64,000 nt of DNA from Cyclina sinensis. Its lineage: Eukaryota; Mollusca; Bivalvia; Venerida; Veneridae. Position 1 is the first letter of the stretch. Each line of letters opens with the position of its first letter. The stretch is from NCBI GenBank assembly GCA_012932295.1, contig JAAONU010000014.1:39664770-39728769 (forward strand), written 5' to 3'. The notes under the pieces were generated by a model. It saw only the letters and a program-made list of their open reading frames with translations, made no database searches and was not told where the DNA came from. This document shows positions 1-15,000 of this stretch, one piece after another. A program made the translations under genes and the position numbers.

Positions 1-82
1 AAAAAACCTCAACTTCTTTTGCACATAACTAAATGCTGTAAGTGAGAAGACTGTTCTGCATGGTTAAATCATTCTTTCAAAC

Positions 83-3000
83 CTGCTGAATGTCTTTAGT
101 ATTAATAGGCTGGGTTGAATCAGTGTCAACACAACCTTCATCAAACATCTGTGCTGACATCAATGTGCTTTCAATCATTTGATCCTGCACCAACTCCCTG
201 CTGGTCATATCTCCAGAATCAGTCAGGCAAACAAGGCTGAATGCACTACAGTAGAAAATGATGACTTGCAATTTATTTTTTCACCGGGGTGTAAAACTTC
301 TTTGTACCCCCTTTCCCACCTCCCTTTCGCTTTTAGAGAATTTCTATTAGTGTTGCTGAATTACAAACATCCATGCATAGAAGTTATGTTTAAACAAAAC
401 AAAGTAAAAGCTTGGTCACTCTCATCTGGTTCGAACTCAGCTGGATATATAACAAGCAAACAGATTACTAAAATACGTCAAAATGTTTGTTTTGAAAAAT
501 GAATAATAAAGAATATTACGATTTCCTGATTTAGAATCAGTCCATCTAGACATTTCTATAACCTGTTCAATAGTAACTTGCTTCAAAGGTAACACTTCAA
601 TTTGATACTAATAAAACACCTCCGGTTTTAAATATGTACTTTTTTTTAGCACAACTAAAACATACTCATAATCATTTGAAACTGAGATTATGATGTTGGG
701 AAATGCTGGACAAAACTCCTTTCTGCAAAAGAATAAATATGTTGTGAAGAATTTTTCATAACCCTTAACTTCAATTTTAGCCATCTTTTAATCAAAATCT
801 TCTGTATAAAAGTAAACTTACTCCAGAAGAGACTTGCTAACATCAGCAGTATTTGTTCCAACTAATACATCACTGTCTTCAGAGACCTGTTTCCTAGGTA
901 CAGAGGGGCAACTGTAGCCCCAGATTCTGCTGCCAAGGTCTTGTTCCATATGATGGGGCAGGCCTCCTGTATACTTCGGTGCAACGTCAGTCACGATCTT
1001 CCCACCACTGAGTGCTACAGTGTACTATACATGTAAACTAGTGCTTAAGAAAAGTGTAACTTGAGATAATAAAAATATTTTCATGAACCTATATCTGAAT
1101 ACACTTTGAATGATAATTTATTATTTATGATAAATAAAATCTTGCTTTGAACATTTTATCATCTGACCCTTTAACCCTTACCATGCAAAATATCTGAAAT
1201 TGACTTGTCCATCTTTCAATATGTACAGATACAACAATTCTTTATAGGGATGCTTATTGAAAACTTACTGACTAAATGGCAAATATTGCAGACCATGACC
1301 AGACTACATTGGTGTTCAGGCTGATCTTGGTCTGCACTGGTCGTATAGGCAAACACAATAGCTGCCAGAGCAGGATTAAGGTAAATTTATTGTTTGTTGC
1401 ATCAAATAAACTTATTTTGGTTGTAAAACTGTTTCAAAGACAGTAGTGATGCTGTCAAAAGTACATATACTTAAATAACCAGTTTTTAAGCAATGCCAAA
1501 AAAAACTCTTTAAAATCACATGAAACCAGATACAGTAAAATTCCTCTATTAAGACCACCACTGGGTATAAAGGGAAGTGGTCTTAATTGTGAGTTGGTCT
1601 TAATACTGAGTTTAGTCCTCGGCAATATATTTGTTTTACATATGCAAGTTCATAAAGGGAAAATACAACATTATTTAGACAGAACAAAACACGTTATTAA
1701 TCAAAATGATGTTATTTTATTCAGTAATTAAACTTTTAATAATGAATAGACATTTCAGTGATTTCATTTTCGTTTCTCCATGCTGAAAATTTTGTTTGAC
1801 ACAATTAAAATTTAACTGCAAATATTCTGAGTTTTGCAGTTAGAATGAATTTTAAAATAAGATGTTACGTTTTTTAACAGAATTAGCCCTTAATTACATT
1901 AACACAATATTTTAGTCAACCAGGTAAAAACGTTTTTTACTCAATCAACATAGGTAAGCATCGATCTAAAAATGTATTTTGCTTTGAACCCCTGGACACT
2001 TATTATACCTCCGAGGATACAGTTCCCTTCCCAATTATTTACTCGCGTCGCAATCAAGTTGTAATTGAATCAATTTTAAATACACTTTTATCATCCTTTT
2101 GTATCCTTACTTTCAGTAATCACGTGAAGAAAATTTGTTTTTCACAGAACAGACTTTCTTTTGTTTACACGTGCAGCTGTCGTAAAGCAGTGTCGTAAAC
2201 AAGGCGGTGTATTTGACTGATATTGATGACATTCCCGGAGGGCACTAGTTTTGAGTGGTCGCAATCAAGGCATTACAATAAGCTGAAATTATACAATATG
2301 ATCCAGACAAGGTGGTCGTATTACCGGATTAGTGGCGTGGTCTTAATTCTGATTAATATCTGTAATAGGACAAGAATAAAAATGTTTGGTTCTTTTCAAA
2401 AGTGCCCGTAATAGCGGCGTGGTCTTAATTTCGGCGTGGTCGTAAGGTGGTAATCTACTGTATATGACACACAATGACAAATAATATTTGAAATATTAAA
2501 ACATCATCTATTTTTATAGACGTACATGTATCAATATTTTAAGGCATTTAAAGCAATCACTTGTCTATAAAAATGCCTTAAGCAATATGTCTAAATACCA
2601 CAGGATCAATAAAACATTGGTTGCATAAAACTTGGTAAATCATAAACCAGCTGAAAAACTACCAAAATACAATTTTACCTTTTGAATACAGCTTACAAAT
2701 TATTCGCTTAAGTTTCAATTTGAATTACAAAATTAGGTAGCCTGATCTATCTTCAGCATGCAGTTAAAAAAGTCATGAAATGCTTTAAGTTTTAATCTGC
2801 TGGAACCGAAAGTGATTAGCCTTTGCCACCAGTATAGAGCCAGGCCAGCCTGCACATCTGTGCAGTCTGACCAGGCTCTATACTGTTGGTAGCACAATTT
2901 TTGTATTTTGATATTGAAATCCCTTAAACTTTGAATGGGCTATTCCAAATTCAAAGCTGGGCAAATCCATTACAAAAATTCAGCAGGTTAAGGGTTAAAT

Positions 3001-6000
3001 GTCAAAATAATGAAATGGATGATTTGTCAACATTACCAGACTGAAGACTATGTTTTGTAGACTTTTTCAATCTGTCTACATCACCAACATAACACACACC
3101 TCCACGGGACAGATGAAGTAACCCCCCTGTAAGTATGAAAAATAAGATAAAGATATTTCACATTATAATGACTTAATTCACAGTATTAACTACATCAAAA
3201 CCTCCAACCCAACGGCCCACTTGCCTTGAAGAAATAACATCATATTCACAAATCAAAATTACTGTACAAGTATTCAAATTCAAAACAATGACACAAGTGT
3301 CAGAATTATGGTTTTCTCACAAAGCATAACTTTGTGAAAGATTTCTATTACAATTCAACATTTACAGTTACAAGTAGCAATGCTTGACATTTAGTAACAG
3401 CTAAGAAATTACATGTATACACCAGAAGTCATGGTCCCTTGAAAGAAGACCTTTACATAGGTTTAAGGATAATGGAAGGGAAAATACCTAGTATGTCTTT
3501 CACTATCTTCACTCAATGATATGCTTTAAGAACAAAACTTACCCTCAACAAAATATGGAGCACTGCTGTACCTGTCCAGTGTCACATGACCTGTAAGAGA
3601 CTGACCAACAGTTAGGCTGGATGAAGTATCCTTGAACTGCAGTCCAAACTGTAGAAGCCTTGATATAACCTCAGTGTTGGAACCTATGGCTAACACATGA
3701 ATTGGTTTGGTCTGCAACAAAAACCAGAGAACTAGAAAGGTGCTGTCTCATTTAGATTAGTATGTTATATACCAGAGGTGTTTATACAACATTATCACAA
3801 GTACTTCTTACCCTCAACATTGTATATTTATCAAAGGCTCTTTGTAGATCATGACTGTTGTCTGCATAGATTAACAGGGCAAAAAAATCATACTGAGCAT
3901 TTACCAGGTAGGTGACCTTTGATCTCATGACCTCAGACAATAGCAATCATTTAACTATGCAAAAGATACTTCCTTCGTAAAATTTAAGTAGTATCTATTT
4001 GTAGGTTATTTCAGAAACCTTTTGACCTGGACCTTTAAAACTGGGTTTATATGCAATGTGGGCCATCAAATTTTCTGTCATCAGCTGTGTAAAAAGTGTT
4101 TGCTAATTTCTGCATTCAAGATTTTCAACATTAAAGTCATTATGACCTTGACCTTAGACTGGCACTGGAATTTATCAAATTCATCAACTGTCACCAAACA
4201 AGCCTCAGACAGAATGATAAATAGAACCAAAATAAGAAGAAAAATGAATACGGATACAAACCTTTGTACTCCTTTTTGACATAAAGCTTAACAGAATGGC
4301 AAGTTTAAGACTAAAGTAGCTTCCTGGAGGACTTACATCCCCTGTGAAAAAAAGTATTTGTAAACATGAAAAAATTTCAAATGCAGAAAAGTTGATAACA
4401 AATTTACATTAAGGCACTGACACACCATTTCATTTATAAATTTAAGATATCAATCGTTTCAACAAAAAAGGTTGGAAGCAATCAATTATTGTCTTGAATA
4501 TATAAATGTCATTGTGTTCATTCAAAAAGCTAGAACTTCTCGGATCAGAGCTGGTCAATACACATGTCTTGGCTAAATACAAGTCTTACCTCCAAACAAG
4601 TAGGCCAAAGTGAGGACAAAACTCCATGGTGATGATTTCCTGTCTAAAAAAATATAACAAAATTGAAGCTTTTTCCTCAAAATAACAGCCAGACATGCTT
4701 AACTGGAAAAATGACCTTGTTTTATCTGTACATGTATAAAGTTGGTCTATGACCAACAGAACAAAACAATTAAGCTCAGATGAAAAGAAACTGTTTAAAA
4801 AGCATTTTAACAGTATTATGAAATACAAGAACTAAAGTATCATCAATAATTTTAAAACAGCATATGTAGTCTCTGCTGTGCTTTACTTATATAATTGTTT
4901 ATATACTGAACATAAAAGATGACTTTCAAGACACCTTGACTGTACTACTACCATAAAAAGATAAACCGACAGCATCTATGACAATAACAGTATCACAGTA
5001 TATAATCAGTTCAGCATCTTGCACCTTGACTCTAACTACAATTTACACTTGATATAATCTGTGCAGATGCAATGATATAATTTAGAAGTTACCTTTGTAA
5101 AGCTCTAAGATATTTCTAGGTAGTTCTTGCAAAAGCTTTTTTGGTGATATTTCTTTCTTTACCTGTAAATCAAATGCTCATTCATACACTTAAAAGCTCA
5201 GTTTCACTTTCAAAATAACAGAATTTATATATGTATAACAACAATGCTTCTAACCAATCATTCCTGTTATTTTAGCAGCTAAATGCAACCCAATAATCTA
5301 CAAATATGCTGGAAATATCAACAGTTTCATAAAAACTTGATGGTACATCAAGTATAATGCAAATTCAATGCTACATTCATATGTGTAGTCACAAGACTCA
5401 ATACAAATCTGAAGTTAACACCAACATAACCAATGTACAATATATGTTATAAATTTTGATGCTTCTTAGATGAATAGTTGAAGCGCATTATTATTTCCTG
5501 TTACTTAAGTGTATTTAAGTATTTAATCTTTGAAAGTGAAACAGGATCTTTAAACTGTAAACAGTGCTAAAAACACTATTCTGAAAATAATGAAAGGGTT
5601 ATCTCCCTTTAATAGTGCAGTCAAGACTGACAATGACAAAAGCTGTTAGCCAGCAGATATATAACTCCTGTTAATTTAAACACCTCAGAATACAGTTCTT
5701 TAGCTTTTACTGGTAAAAAAACAAATCATTTAATGAAATTAACTTTACCTTTTTTATGTTGTTTGCCTGAAAATATGAAAATATAAATATTGTCAGTCCA
5801 GAAAATTGCAACAAAAATTTAAAATATTTTATACCAAGGAATTCCTTTAAACTTATCAGCCAAGATCACTTATCATATGAGATATTTTTTTCTCAATTTT
5901 ATAATTAAAATTATTTTTGCATCAAAATAATTTGGTTTATTTTTTATTGAAATTATCATCTGCTAAAATTGTCGTCTGCTTGGTTGTTTTTTAAATCGTT

Positions 6001-9000
6001 AACCCTACTCGTCGTTGTTCTACCTGACTGACCATTGTGGTTCCCGTTTTCTATCTTCACTGTTTCCTAGCTCTGTCTGTTTTTATAAACTCTATAAAGC
6101 TGGAAAACCTCGTGCAGCCCTCTCACATGCTCATAAACAAGTACCGTTAACGCACTACATAACGTTGCCCACCTGCCACACTTAACCACTTATTTGGTTT
6201 CATAAATCTTTCTTACATACTTCTAGTTGGATGGATATGTACCCCTTATTTTTTTATATATGTCAACAGTATGACAGGTATGTTGCTTTGGTATTGACAA
6301 GTTTCTATTGCTGGCGTAGTTCTTTATATTTTTTCAGATTCATCATTTGTCGTAATTAAAGTTGTACCTGTTACCAGAGAGAAAATCCAAAAATCTATTT
6401 CAGATACGGAATATGTGATCGGGACCACTGACGGTAGTACATGTGCAGTGTCAGTGGACAAAAGTACCTGCTTTCGTTTAGCCTTGTTGTGACAATTTAT
6501 TATCTGCACACATAAAATTACAACATTCTTTAGGCAGAATACTTTAATTGATCTATTAATTTTTGTGTATTTTTTCTCTCCAGTAGCTTATAATTAAACG
6601 CATCCAATGTTAGGTTATAATATAGTGGGCTTGTCCCTTCAGCATGTTAACTGTCAGATATGTTTTAATATTAATCCATATTGTTGTTTCTTATCTACTT
6701 GTTTTTCTTTGTCACTCATCAATCATTCTTTGTTTAAATGGCAAAAAATTCTGTTGACCGGAGGGCGGGTGGATATAGTCAATACATGTTAGCTTTTGTA
6801 AAGTTTCGCTTGACTATACTTCCTATCTCCGTGCTGGGAAACCGCTAGGAAATGGGTTTGTGGCATCAAGTTTTGAGCTTTACAGGTACAGTAATTTAAA
6901 TGTGTACTGCAGAGAGATATAATTGGTTTCGCCCTAGTACTTGGCGATTCCTAGATAGCCTTGCTATTGCTTTGCTTTGCTTTGCTTTGCTCAGGTTATA
7001 TTGCCTTGCATTACCCTAACAAGAACTCGGATCACCGTTTTCATCTACTTCCTGGGTCAACCGGTAGTTGAGGGGAACTGTGATTCGTCGTTCTTCGGAC
7101 CGACGTTCTGGCAATTACATTTTATGATTCTCTCGGTATGCAGTCGCTACAGGTTAATTAGCTGGATATGTTCAAATAAAGTTTGTATGAGTTTAAAGAT
7201 TCATCAGTTTGTGAAGTTTACGTTTTGATTTTTTGGCTAAACTTATATCTGTTCCCCTTACGGTCGACGGAATTTTAAACGAGCGGCCAATAGACCCCAT
7301 TCAAAAATAGTGTATCTTTCTACATTGTATTATGTTTCTGATATATTGTCTAGTATCTGTACCGGTTAAGATTTTGAACAAGTAAATTTGTGAGAGTGCT
7401 GTTCGGGTTGTTCTTCTTTATTTCAAATAATAAAATAAAGATCAGTTAATGGCTTAACAGTTGACTATCTGTACAAGATATTTGCATTATCAGAGGCAAC
7501 AGTTATATTCATCATTTTTATAAACAAGTATCAATACAATTACATTACACTAATGAAACTCTGGTGCAGTCATCTTTACACAAAGTAAGAAAATCAGGCC
7601 AACACACAAGGCTCAGAAACCACTCAACTTTGTTACAAAATGTGTATTAAACCAGAACAACTCATACAGCCTTTAAAAGGGTTAAAAATTCAATTTGTTT
7701 CTAAAGACTGGATTACCTCTAGTGTCAAGGTTATCTTCTCCTCATGTATGTCTTTTCTAGTTGTTCCAGTTATCTCATAGGTTTCTCCAATCTCAACAAG
7801 CTTGGTCAAGTCATCTGAAACAATATGTAGAATTTACCAGAGTAGCTAGCATCTACAATGTCTTCTGGCTTCAATAATGAGAGTGTTGAAGATTACACCA
7901 ACTTACATATAAATATAACCTGGTTAAAATAATAGACTTTATTGTCTGCTATTGCTGAATGATACCCCCTCCCAACCCCTCACCCCTTGTTTGATTTACT
8001 TTATCATAATTACATTTTTTTTATTTTCATTCAATTCAAATTAATGACTTAATTAACCAGACACAAAAAACATTAATTAGCAGGAAGAAGCATTCAAATT
8101 TAAATTTTAAGTTAATTTAAAGTTAAATTTAAGTTAATGATTTTCAGAGACAGTATGTGAAATAAGAAGGCATTAAATATTCACATTATTAAGTGCATCC
8201 TTCAATCAGTTATTGTAAAGTTCAGGATCCTATGTAAAGACATTTTCAACTTTTCTTCTCTAAACTTGGGTCAAAATCTGCTATTATTTTAAAATCAACA
8301 ACTAATTTCATACAATGATACCTGCCTCTAATGAACACAGGTATAGCTTGTCCTCTGGACCTTTTACAAGTGCTGGCATGTATTTCTGACATTATCTGTT
8401 CTGGTATTACCTCAGCAACCAACCTTTCTGAAAATCACTATTGCTTGCAGATATTAATACTTCTATAGATTAATGCTGAATGGTTAATTGGCCAGTCATC
8501 AAGCCATGAAACAAAAGATAAAACTTCTGTCAAATTATATATGCATTTTCTCTATTTTTTTTAGTTCATGATACCAGTACATCTCAAGGTGTGATTTTTT
8601 TTACACACAAAAACAATCTTTCATCATCAATTATATTATCCCTCAGAAGGAAATTTCCTGATCACCCTTAATACAGTACTGGCTAGCAGTAATGTTTTAC
8701 TCTTTATAAACCAAGTCTTTCAGAAATTCTCCATAGTTTCTTCTGGAAGTGCAAAATGACATTGGGGTTCTTGTCATGTACATACCTGACAAAGATCTAC
8801 TTGATTTTTCTTCAGTCAGTGTAGATGAACAAAAGGTACACGTGAAGTCCTTCCTGAAATTGTGCTCATACTTAAAATGTGGGCCTTGATAGGTCAGTGG
8901 TTAGAGCATAAGTTCTCACTTGGGAAAGTCCTGGGTTTGAATCTCAGACAAAGCATTAAATCATGTGACTAAGTCCACCCAACTGTAAATGGGTACTGGT

Positions 9001-12000
9001 AATGACAATTACAGGCAACTGTGGAAAGTGATTGGGAACTAAAATAAATTTAGTTACTAAGAGATCTGATAATAAGACTAGTTAAATCATAACTGATAAG
9101 TCAGTCTTACAGTTGGTCTTATTTATACTTGATTTTAGACTTTGGTTCATTCAAGATGAATTTCACAATTCTAAAATAATCAAAGTGGTCTTGATAGAAG
9201 GTCCTTACTGGAGTATTAATGTAGAAAAATACTTGATACATAAAAATATCTTTTTCTAAGTCACATGTTGTTTTAAAGCAGCTTGTTCACAGTTGTATGG
9301 CAGAATCTGAAAAAGTTATTTTATACACTCCCTTGTTACTGTTTGCGAGCTCTTTGTTTTCTGACAAAAAAATTTGGCTTGAATAGGTCACATTGCACCG
9401 AAAAATGCATTTTTTGTAAACACCTACTTTGGGAATTCCAGTTTAATATAGACTAAGGTAACCCAGAATCAGGTGCTTGCTGTACCTTGTGAAATGTTCT
9501 GCAACATTGCGTCTTCACCTATCTCATCACAGGCATTCATTTCATGGATAAATGTTCCAAACCACTATATAACCAACATAAAGTAACTATGAAAGTTCAC
9601 AAGAATGAATCTGAGGGTCACTTTACTTCAAACAGATTTTCTGTAATTTAAGCTGACAGATGCAATCTAACTCTTATTGTCTCTGATAGTTTAATCTTTT
9701 TTTTAAATATAGCAATCAAAAACTCCAAAGTAAAACATTTTTCACTGCACTTCTGATTTCTCTCAAATGAAATTTGTCACTGGTTTACAAAACTCTTTCA
9801 TGACACCACTTCCTGTCTCTTATGCAATAAAATAGAAATTAGATATTAAGTTGTTGAACAATCTCAATCTAAACATCTCAATCAAGTGTCAGGTTTATTG
9901 TAAAAATAAATGGAAGTCTTTAGCATACATGCCGTTTAGGGTTGGATCATTAAAAGGAGATTTGTGGAAAATCGCCGGGTTTTTGGACATCACAACGGGG
10001 TAAAAACGAAAACCAAAAAATGTGTTTCTGACGTCATACATGGTATTTCATTCAACATAGTGTAACAACAATCAGGCGAATGACGTGTCATCTTGTTGCA
10101 AACATCAATTACGTCAATCAGGCACTAAGTATTACCCCCGGCCAATGATCAAATGTTGCTGACAATTACCACTAAAGCGCATAAGAAAGAGCTGACTTTC
10201 ATCACATAATAAACCAATTATCTATCTCGCGTGTCAAGGTTTTGACTTGGTATATTCAAACTTGGACTTAGGTGTGTATTCAACGAATTTTATGGATTTT
10301 TTTTTCTTTCAAGACAAAATGTTGATTTATCGGGAGATTTTGGGTGCTTCCCCGGGGCACCAGGGTAAGAGTCTAAATATCGGGAGAACCCGGTGAGTAA
10401 CAGGAGAACGGCATGTACGGTCTTTAGTGGAGTTATATGTATGGATCCAGTACACAGATTTGAATCAGCTGATGTACTTTCATTTTCAATATGATGGCAA
10501 CACTTTGATAGGGATGTTTGGAGGGACAATTTAAATCATGTCTGAAGTAAAGTAAAGTGACCCTAAGATTCATGCTTGTGAACTATCGTACCTTGTTTTG
10601 ATTATATATTGGTTCAGATCATTTATCCATGAAACAAATACCTGTGGTTTTTGGTCGATATAATGTGAGTGCATGCACGGAGAGTGGATGTGATTAGTCA
10701 TGTGACGGCCAACGAAAATAGAAATTCTAAATATAGGTTTTATACCATTCGTAACGCTAGCTATAGCTTATGATGGAGAAACTGCCAATTTTTTTACAAA
10801 ATCAAAATGTTGAATAAGGTGATAATGCATCTGTAGATGGGTACTGATAGACTTAATACACACAAATAGTTAAAATCAAATTCTTTGTCAATGACCAACT
10901 GTGAACGAGCTGCTTTAAAGTTCAAATAGTAAATTAAAGTGATATCAGAATGAATGGTTTTCAAGAATATATATCATCTATATTTTCAAAAATACTTGAG
11001 TTAAACTGATAACACAGCAGAGGTAGTACACATGCTGAAGCTGTTGTGCCTTATCTTATATCACATTTAATGCAATTTCAGTATAATTCTAAACATAAAC
11101 CTGACAGTTTGGGCTTCAGAAGCCCCCGGGGTGTGTAGCCTTATAAAATGGTTACCATTGTGACCTTCACATTCCTCGTCTGTACAATAATATCTGGCAC
11201 TCAGTCTAAATGGATAAAAGCAAAATATGTTGAGAAAGTATCTTTCATTGTTTGAGTTTTAGTTTGGTCAACCAAACCCTATGGAAACTCCCTCTGGGCA
11301 GTAATGGGTTCTGCTGAGTCACCATGAAATACAAATGTGTGATGGCATGATCAGAATTTAAAACACATGTCACGTTAAGTGATGTTCTTTCTTGCCGATT
11401 ATACTTGTTATGTGAATGTTTTTTTTACATAAATACTTTAAGGTAACTCATGAGTATTAAATTTCAGTCACTTTATACACTGTGCATCATCAAGAGTGAC
11501 ATGCTAGTCAACTATCAACTTATCATACGATCTCAGTAAACAAATAAAACAAATAAAAATAAAACATATCAACAGTTCTTGTAACAGTAAAGTAAGCTTC
11601 ACAAATTCAGCCTATTAAAATAACTAGCTGACTTGTTTCCCTAAATATCTCATAACATTCTGTCTGTAAAGGTGAAATCTGAAGACCTAGTCCAAACATG
11701 CAAAAACAGCTGCAATATGAACAAGGCAGTCGGAAGGACAGCTAAATCCCCTTCCGCAGCGGACATGCATGTGTACTTCTTGACCTTTAACCAACCATGA
11801 CCTTGATGTTGTGCCATGCATATTAGAAGCACATAGTCTCATGATCGTAATTATTTGTGCCAAGTTATTTAAAATCTTCCATAAAGTCAAAAAGTTATGG
11901 AGAACATTTAACCTTGACCTTGGGGATAGCAACCTGGATGTTGGGTTCTGCACATCGTGTCACAGTGGTGATCATTTGTGCAAAGTAATTAAAAAACTTT

Positions 12001-15000
12001 TCGTAAGCTAAGTTAGTAAGTTATAGAGCAGACGTGAAATGTGGATATTTGACCTTAAACTGTGACCTTGACCTTGTGGGTAGCAACCCAATTATTGTGC
12101 TCTGCACATCGTCTCATAATGGTGATCACTTGTGCCAAGATATTTCAAAAAATTTTCAGCAGTTTCAAAGTTATGGAGCGGACACAAAAGTGTAACGGAC
12201 TGACAGACGGATGTTCGGCCGAAACTGGATAGAGGGCCTTTTCTTTTGTTATTTTCTTTTGTTTAATAGAGGGCTATTGGCCCCTTATTCTATTGTTACG
12301 GAATGAACTCTATTGTTCTCTTCTGTTATGTTTACAGTTATATGGCCCCCTATTTCTTTTCGGTAGTGCGGACTGACAGACGGACGGACAGAAGGACAGA
12401 CGGAGGCCATTCCTATAATCCCCTCCCCGCTTAGAGGAAGGGGATTAATTAAAGATTTTCCAGAAAGATGTGTCATGCCTCAGGACTCAGTTACATGGTT
12501 ATGTTTTGTGGGGTCAGAAAAACAATGTCTCCAGGAAAGGAGGTAAAAGGTGCAACCCACTGTTTACTTGTCTCCAAAACAGAGCTACCCAAGTGGGAAA
12601 CAGTAACTGACTCACTGCGACCCTGTGAAATATGTAAGATGGTTGTCATTTTGCCTTTATTAAAAAGTATCATTTAATCAGCAGCCGAAAATCTCATCTG
12701 AGAGCCTGAAGAATTATATGTTACAGTCAGGAAAAGGTTAGAAGAGAAATATGTATGTACAGATGGACAGACTTTGTTAACCTTTACTTACGTATATTTA
12801 GATACTGCTGAAAGTCCTATGATCACACCAGTAAGACAACAAAATATCCCTTTCTCATGAATCCTAGACAAGCATCTAGTACTCTTGACTATATTTCTGA
12901 AATATGCATCATTTACTGTTAATACAGTGTTAGTTTAGTAAGTGTAACCAATTTATGTGTATCACAGCTGACAATGCCAGGAACTCTTGAGTCCGCCATT
13001 GTTGATCCCAAGCCAAGATTTAATAAAGGCTGTGCCTAAAATAAGCACCCTAGCCATTTAAAAACTTCAGCCAACTTCCAAAACCAACACAGTACTAAAT
13101 TTTATGAGTTTCTCTGAGCCAGTATCAGACCTGTATCATTCAAAGACAGATTTTTGACATACCCTCAGCCAAGATGTCTTAAGACTTAAAGAGTCTTTAA
13201 ACAATATTTGTACAACACCAAGTTTACCATGAATAAAGGAGTATATATAACTAGGTACATGTATAACTGGACATATAAAAACATGAAAATTCAATCACAA
13301 TGGTACAGCAGAGGCATATAAAAGGACAGACATTGCCAAGAATATTTGTTAGATAAAACATAAAAATTTGTTACAGTATTTCTGAAATGTAGACAACCAT
13401 TAGATTGCAATAATTCACAAAAATTTTAGAAAAAGTAATTTTGAACGTACATTTCTGGTATTATTGGCAGAGATGATAGTCTTAAGATGACAGCTACCTG
13501 GGACAGACTTGTCTCACTAGGCAACAGTTTTAACACTTGAACTATTTTGTATATCACCTGGAAAAATAACTTATCAAAAAAGTCATATAAAATTTAAAAA
13601 ACAAACCATTGCCTCAAATATATTTTTAAAATTATAAGTAACATCTTAACAGGAGTGTGATGTGATCTTCTTTGATTAATGCAAACCATTGTCCACCAAC
13701 TTGTTTATGAAAAGAATTTATTCATTCAAATATGCTGTACTTAAAATACTCTTGACTAAATTTTCTTTTTCTGAATTTGATCATCTTGACTACAGCAATA
13801 TGCGTTTTATACAATCTTTTTTTATATTAAAAAGACTTTTAATTTAATGAATTCATCTCTCTGCAAACTACATGATTAAAAACATTCTTAAAGTTTTATT
13901 ACATCACAACAAATAATGAAATGCATTACTGCAAAGAAATTTGTGTTTCTTTCAAGCATTTTTCTGAATTTTTAACATATTACCTGTTGAAAGACCTGTA
14001 CTGCAATGATGGGTTCTTGCAGCAAAAGGTTACCTAAAATAGCTGAAATATGGAACAAAACCATTATTCTTCTTCTATTTAATGTTCGTACAAAACATGA
14101 CTATCATTTTGGTATAAACTATTCACAACGCTTTTGGCTACTTCAAATGTTTAATGCAGACATGCTTTTACCCGGTATTAAAGGTCATGTGACACGACTA
14201 TAGCAACTTTGTCTATTCAAAATAATCATGATCTACTGATTAAAATGGTTTAACTGCGAAGTTATGAAAATATTGCTTTTGATAAGAAAAAACGTGTTTT
14301 TGATGATCGGCTGTTTCCGTTTCGACATCGGTAGTTTCCGCCGCAAATTTTGGCTGTGACGTAGATTTATCCCCACTGTACCAGGCAGTAGTGCAGAATT
14401 ACACTGCTCATAACACATCCGTTTTCAAATGAAAAAATAACACTAAACCACAAGTGCAAGAAACACGTTAAAGGCACACTTATAAAATCAACATGCTATA
14501 AATTGTCAATTAAATAAAATAATGTGATTACTTCTCAATTTTTATAAGTAAATTAAAACTTTGTGCCGGGAGAACGGGTTGTAATTTTACCTTAATAAAT
14601 ATTAATAAATATTCCATTTTCTTCCATGTTGTGGGTCTATATAAAACCTCCTCCACGTTTTTACATGCTGCGTAACACTTACTCGCTTGATGTTTACGTC
14701 ATAAAGAAATTCTTTTTCATTTAAGTGTAGTAAAATTGAAGTGAATTTAGGTGATCTAATGTGTTAACATTTGTTTCACTGGAATGGAAATTCAAACTAC
14801 AGTGTTTTTTCACGATAGGATATTGTTTGAAAAATAATAATATGGCATGTCCATCAAGTAGAAAATTGTGTCTACTTATAAATTAATATCCAATGAAATG
14901 TCAAAGATCCATAAATCACGCATTATACTGTGGGATTTATGCAGATTAACCTGCCCAAATGGGACCCTTGTATATTCTGCATAGCTGTCAAAACAAAGCA

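Noticed and set aside
12491..12677. Open frames on both strands with a CACAG acceptor-like site in an MCMDC2 intron
   Set aside because: The flanking exons 12792-12896 and 11101-11205 join in phase and match the family without it; no proper donor follows.
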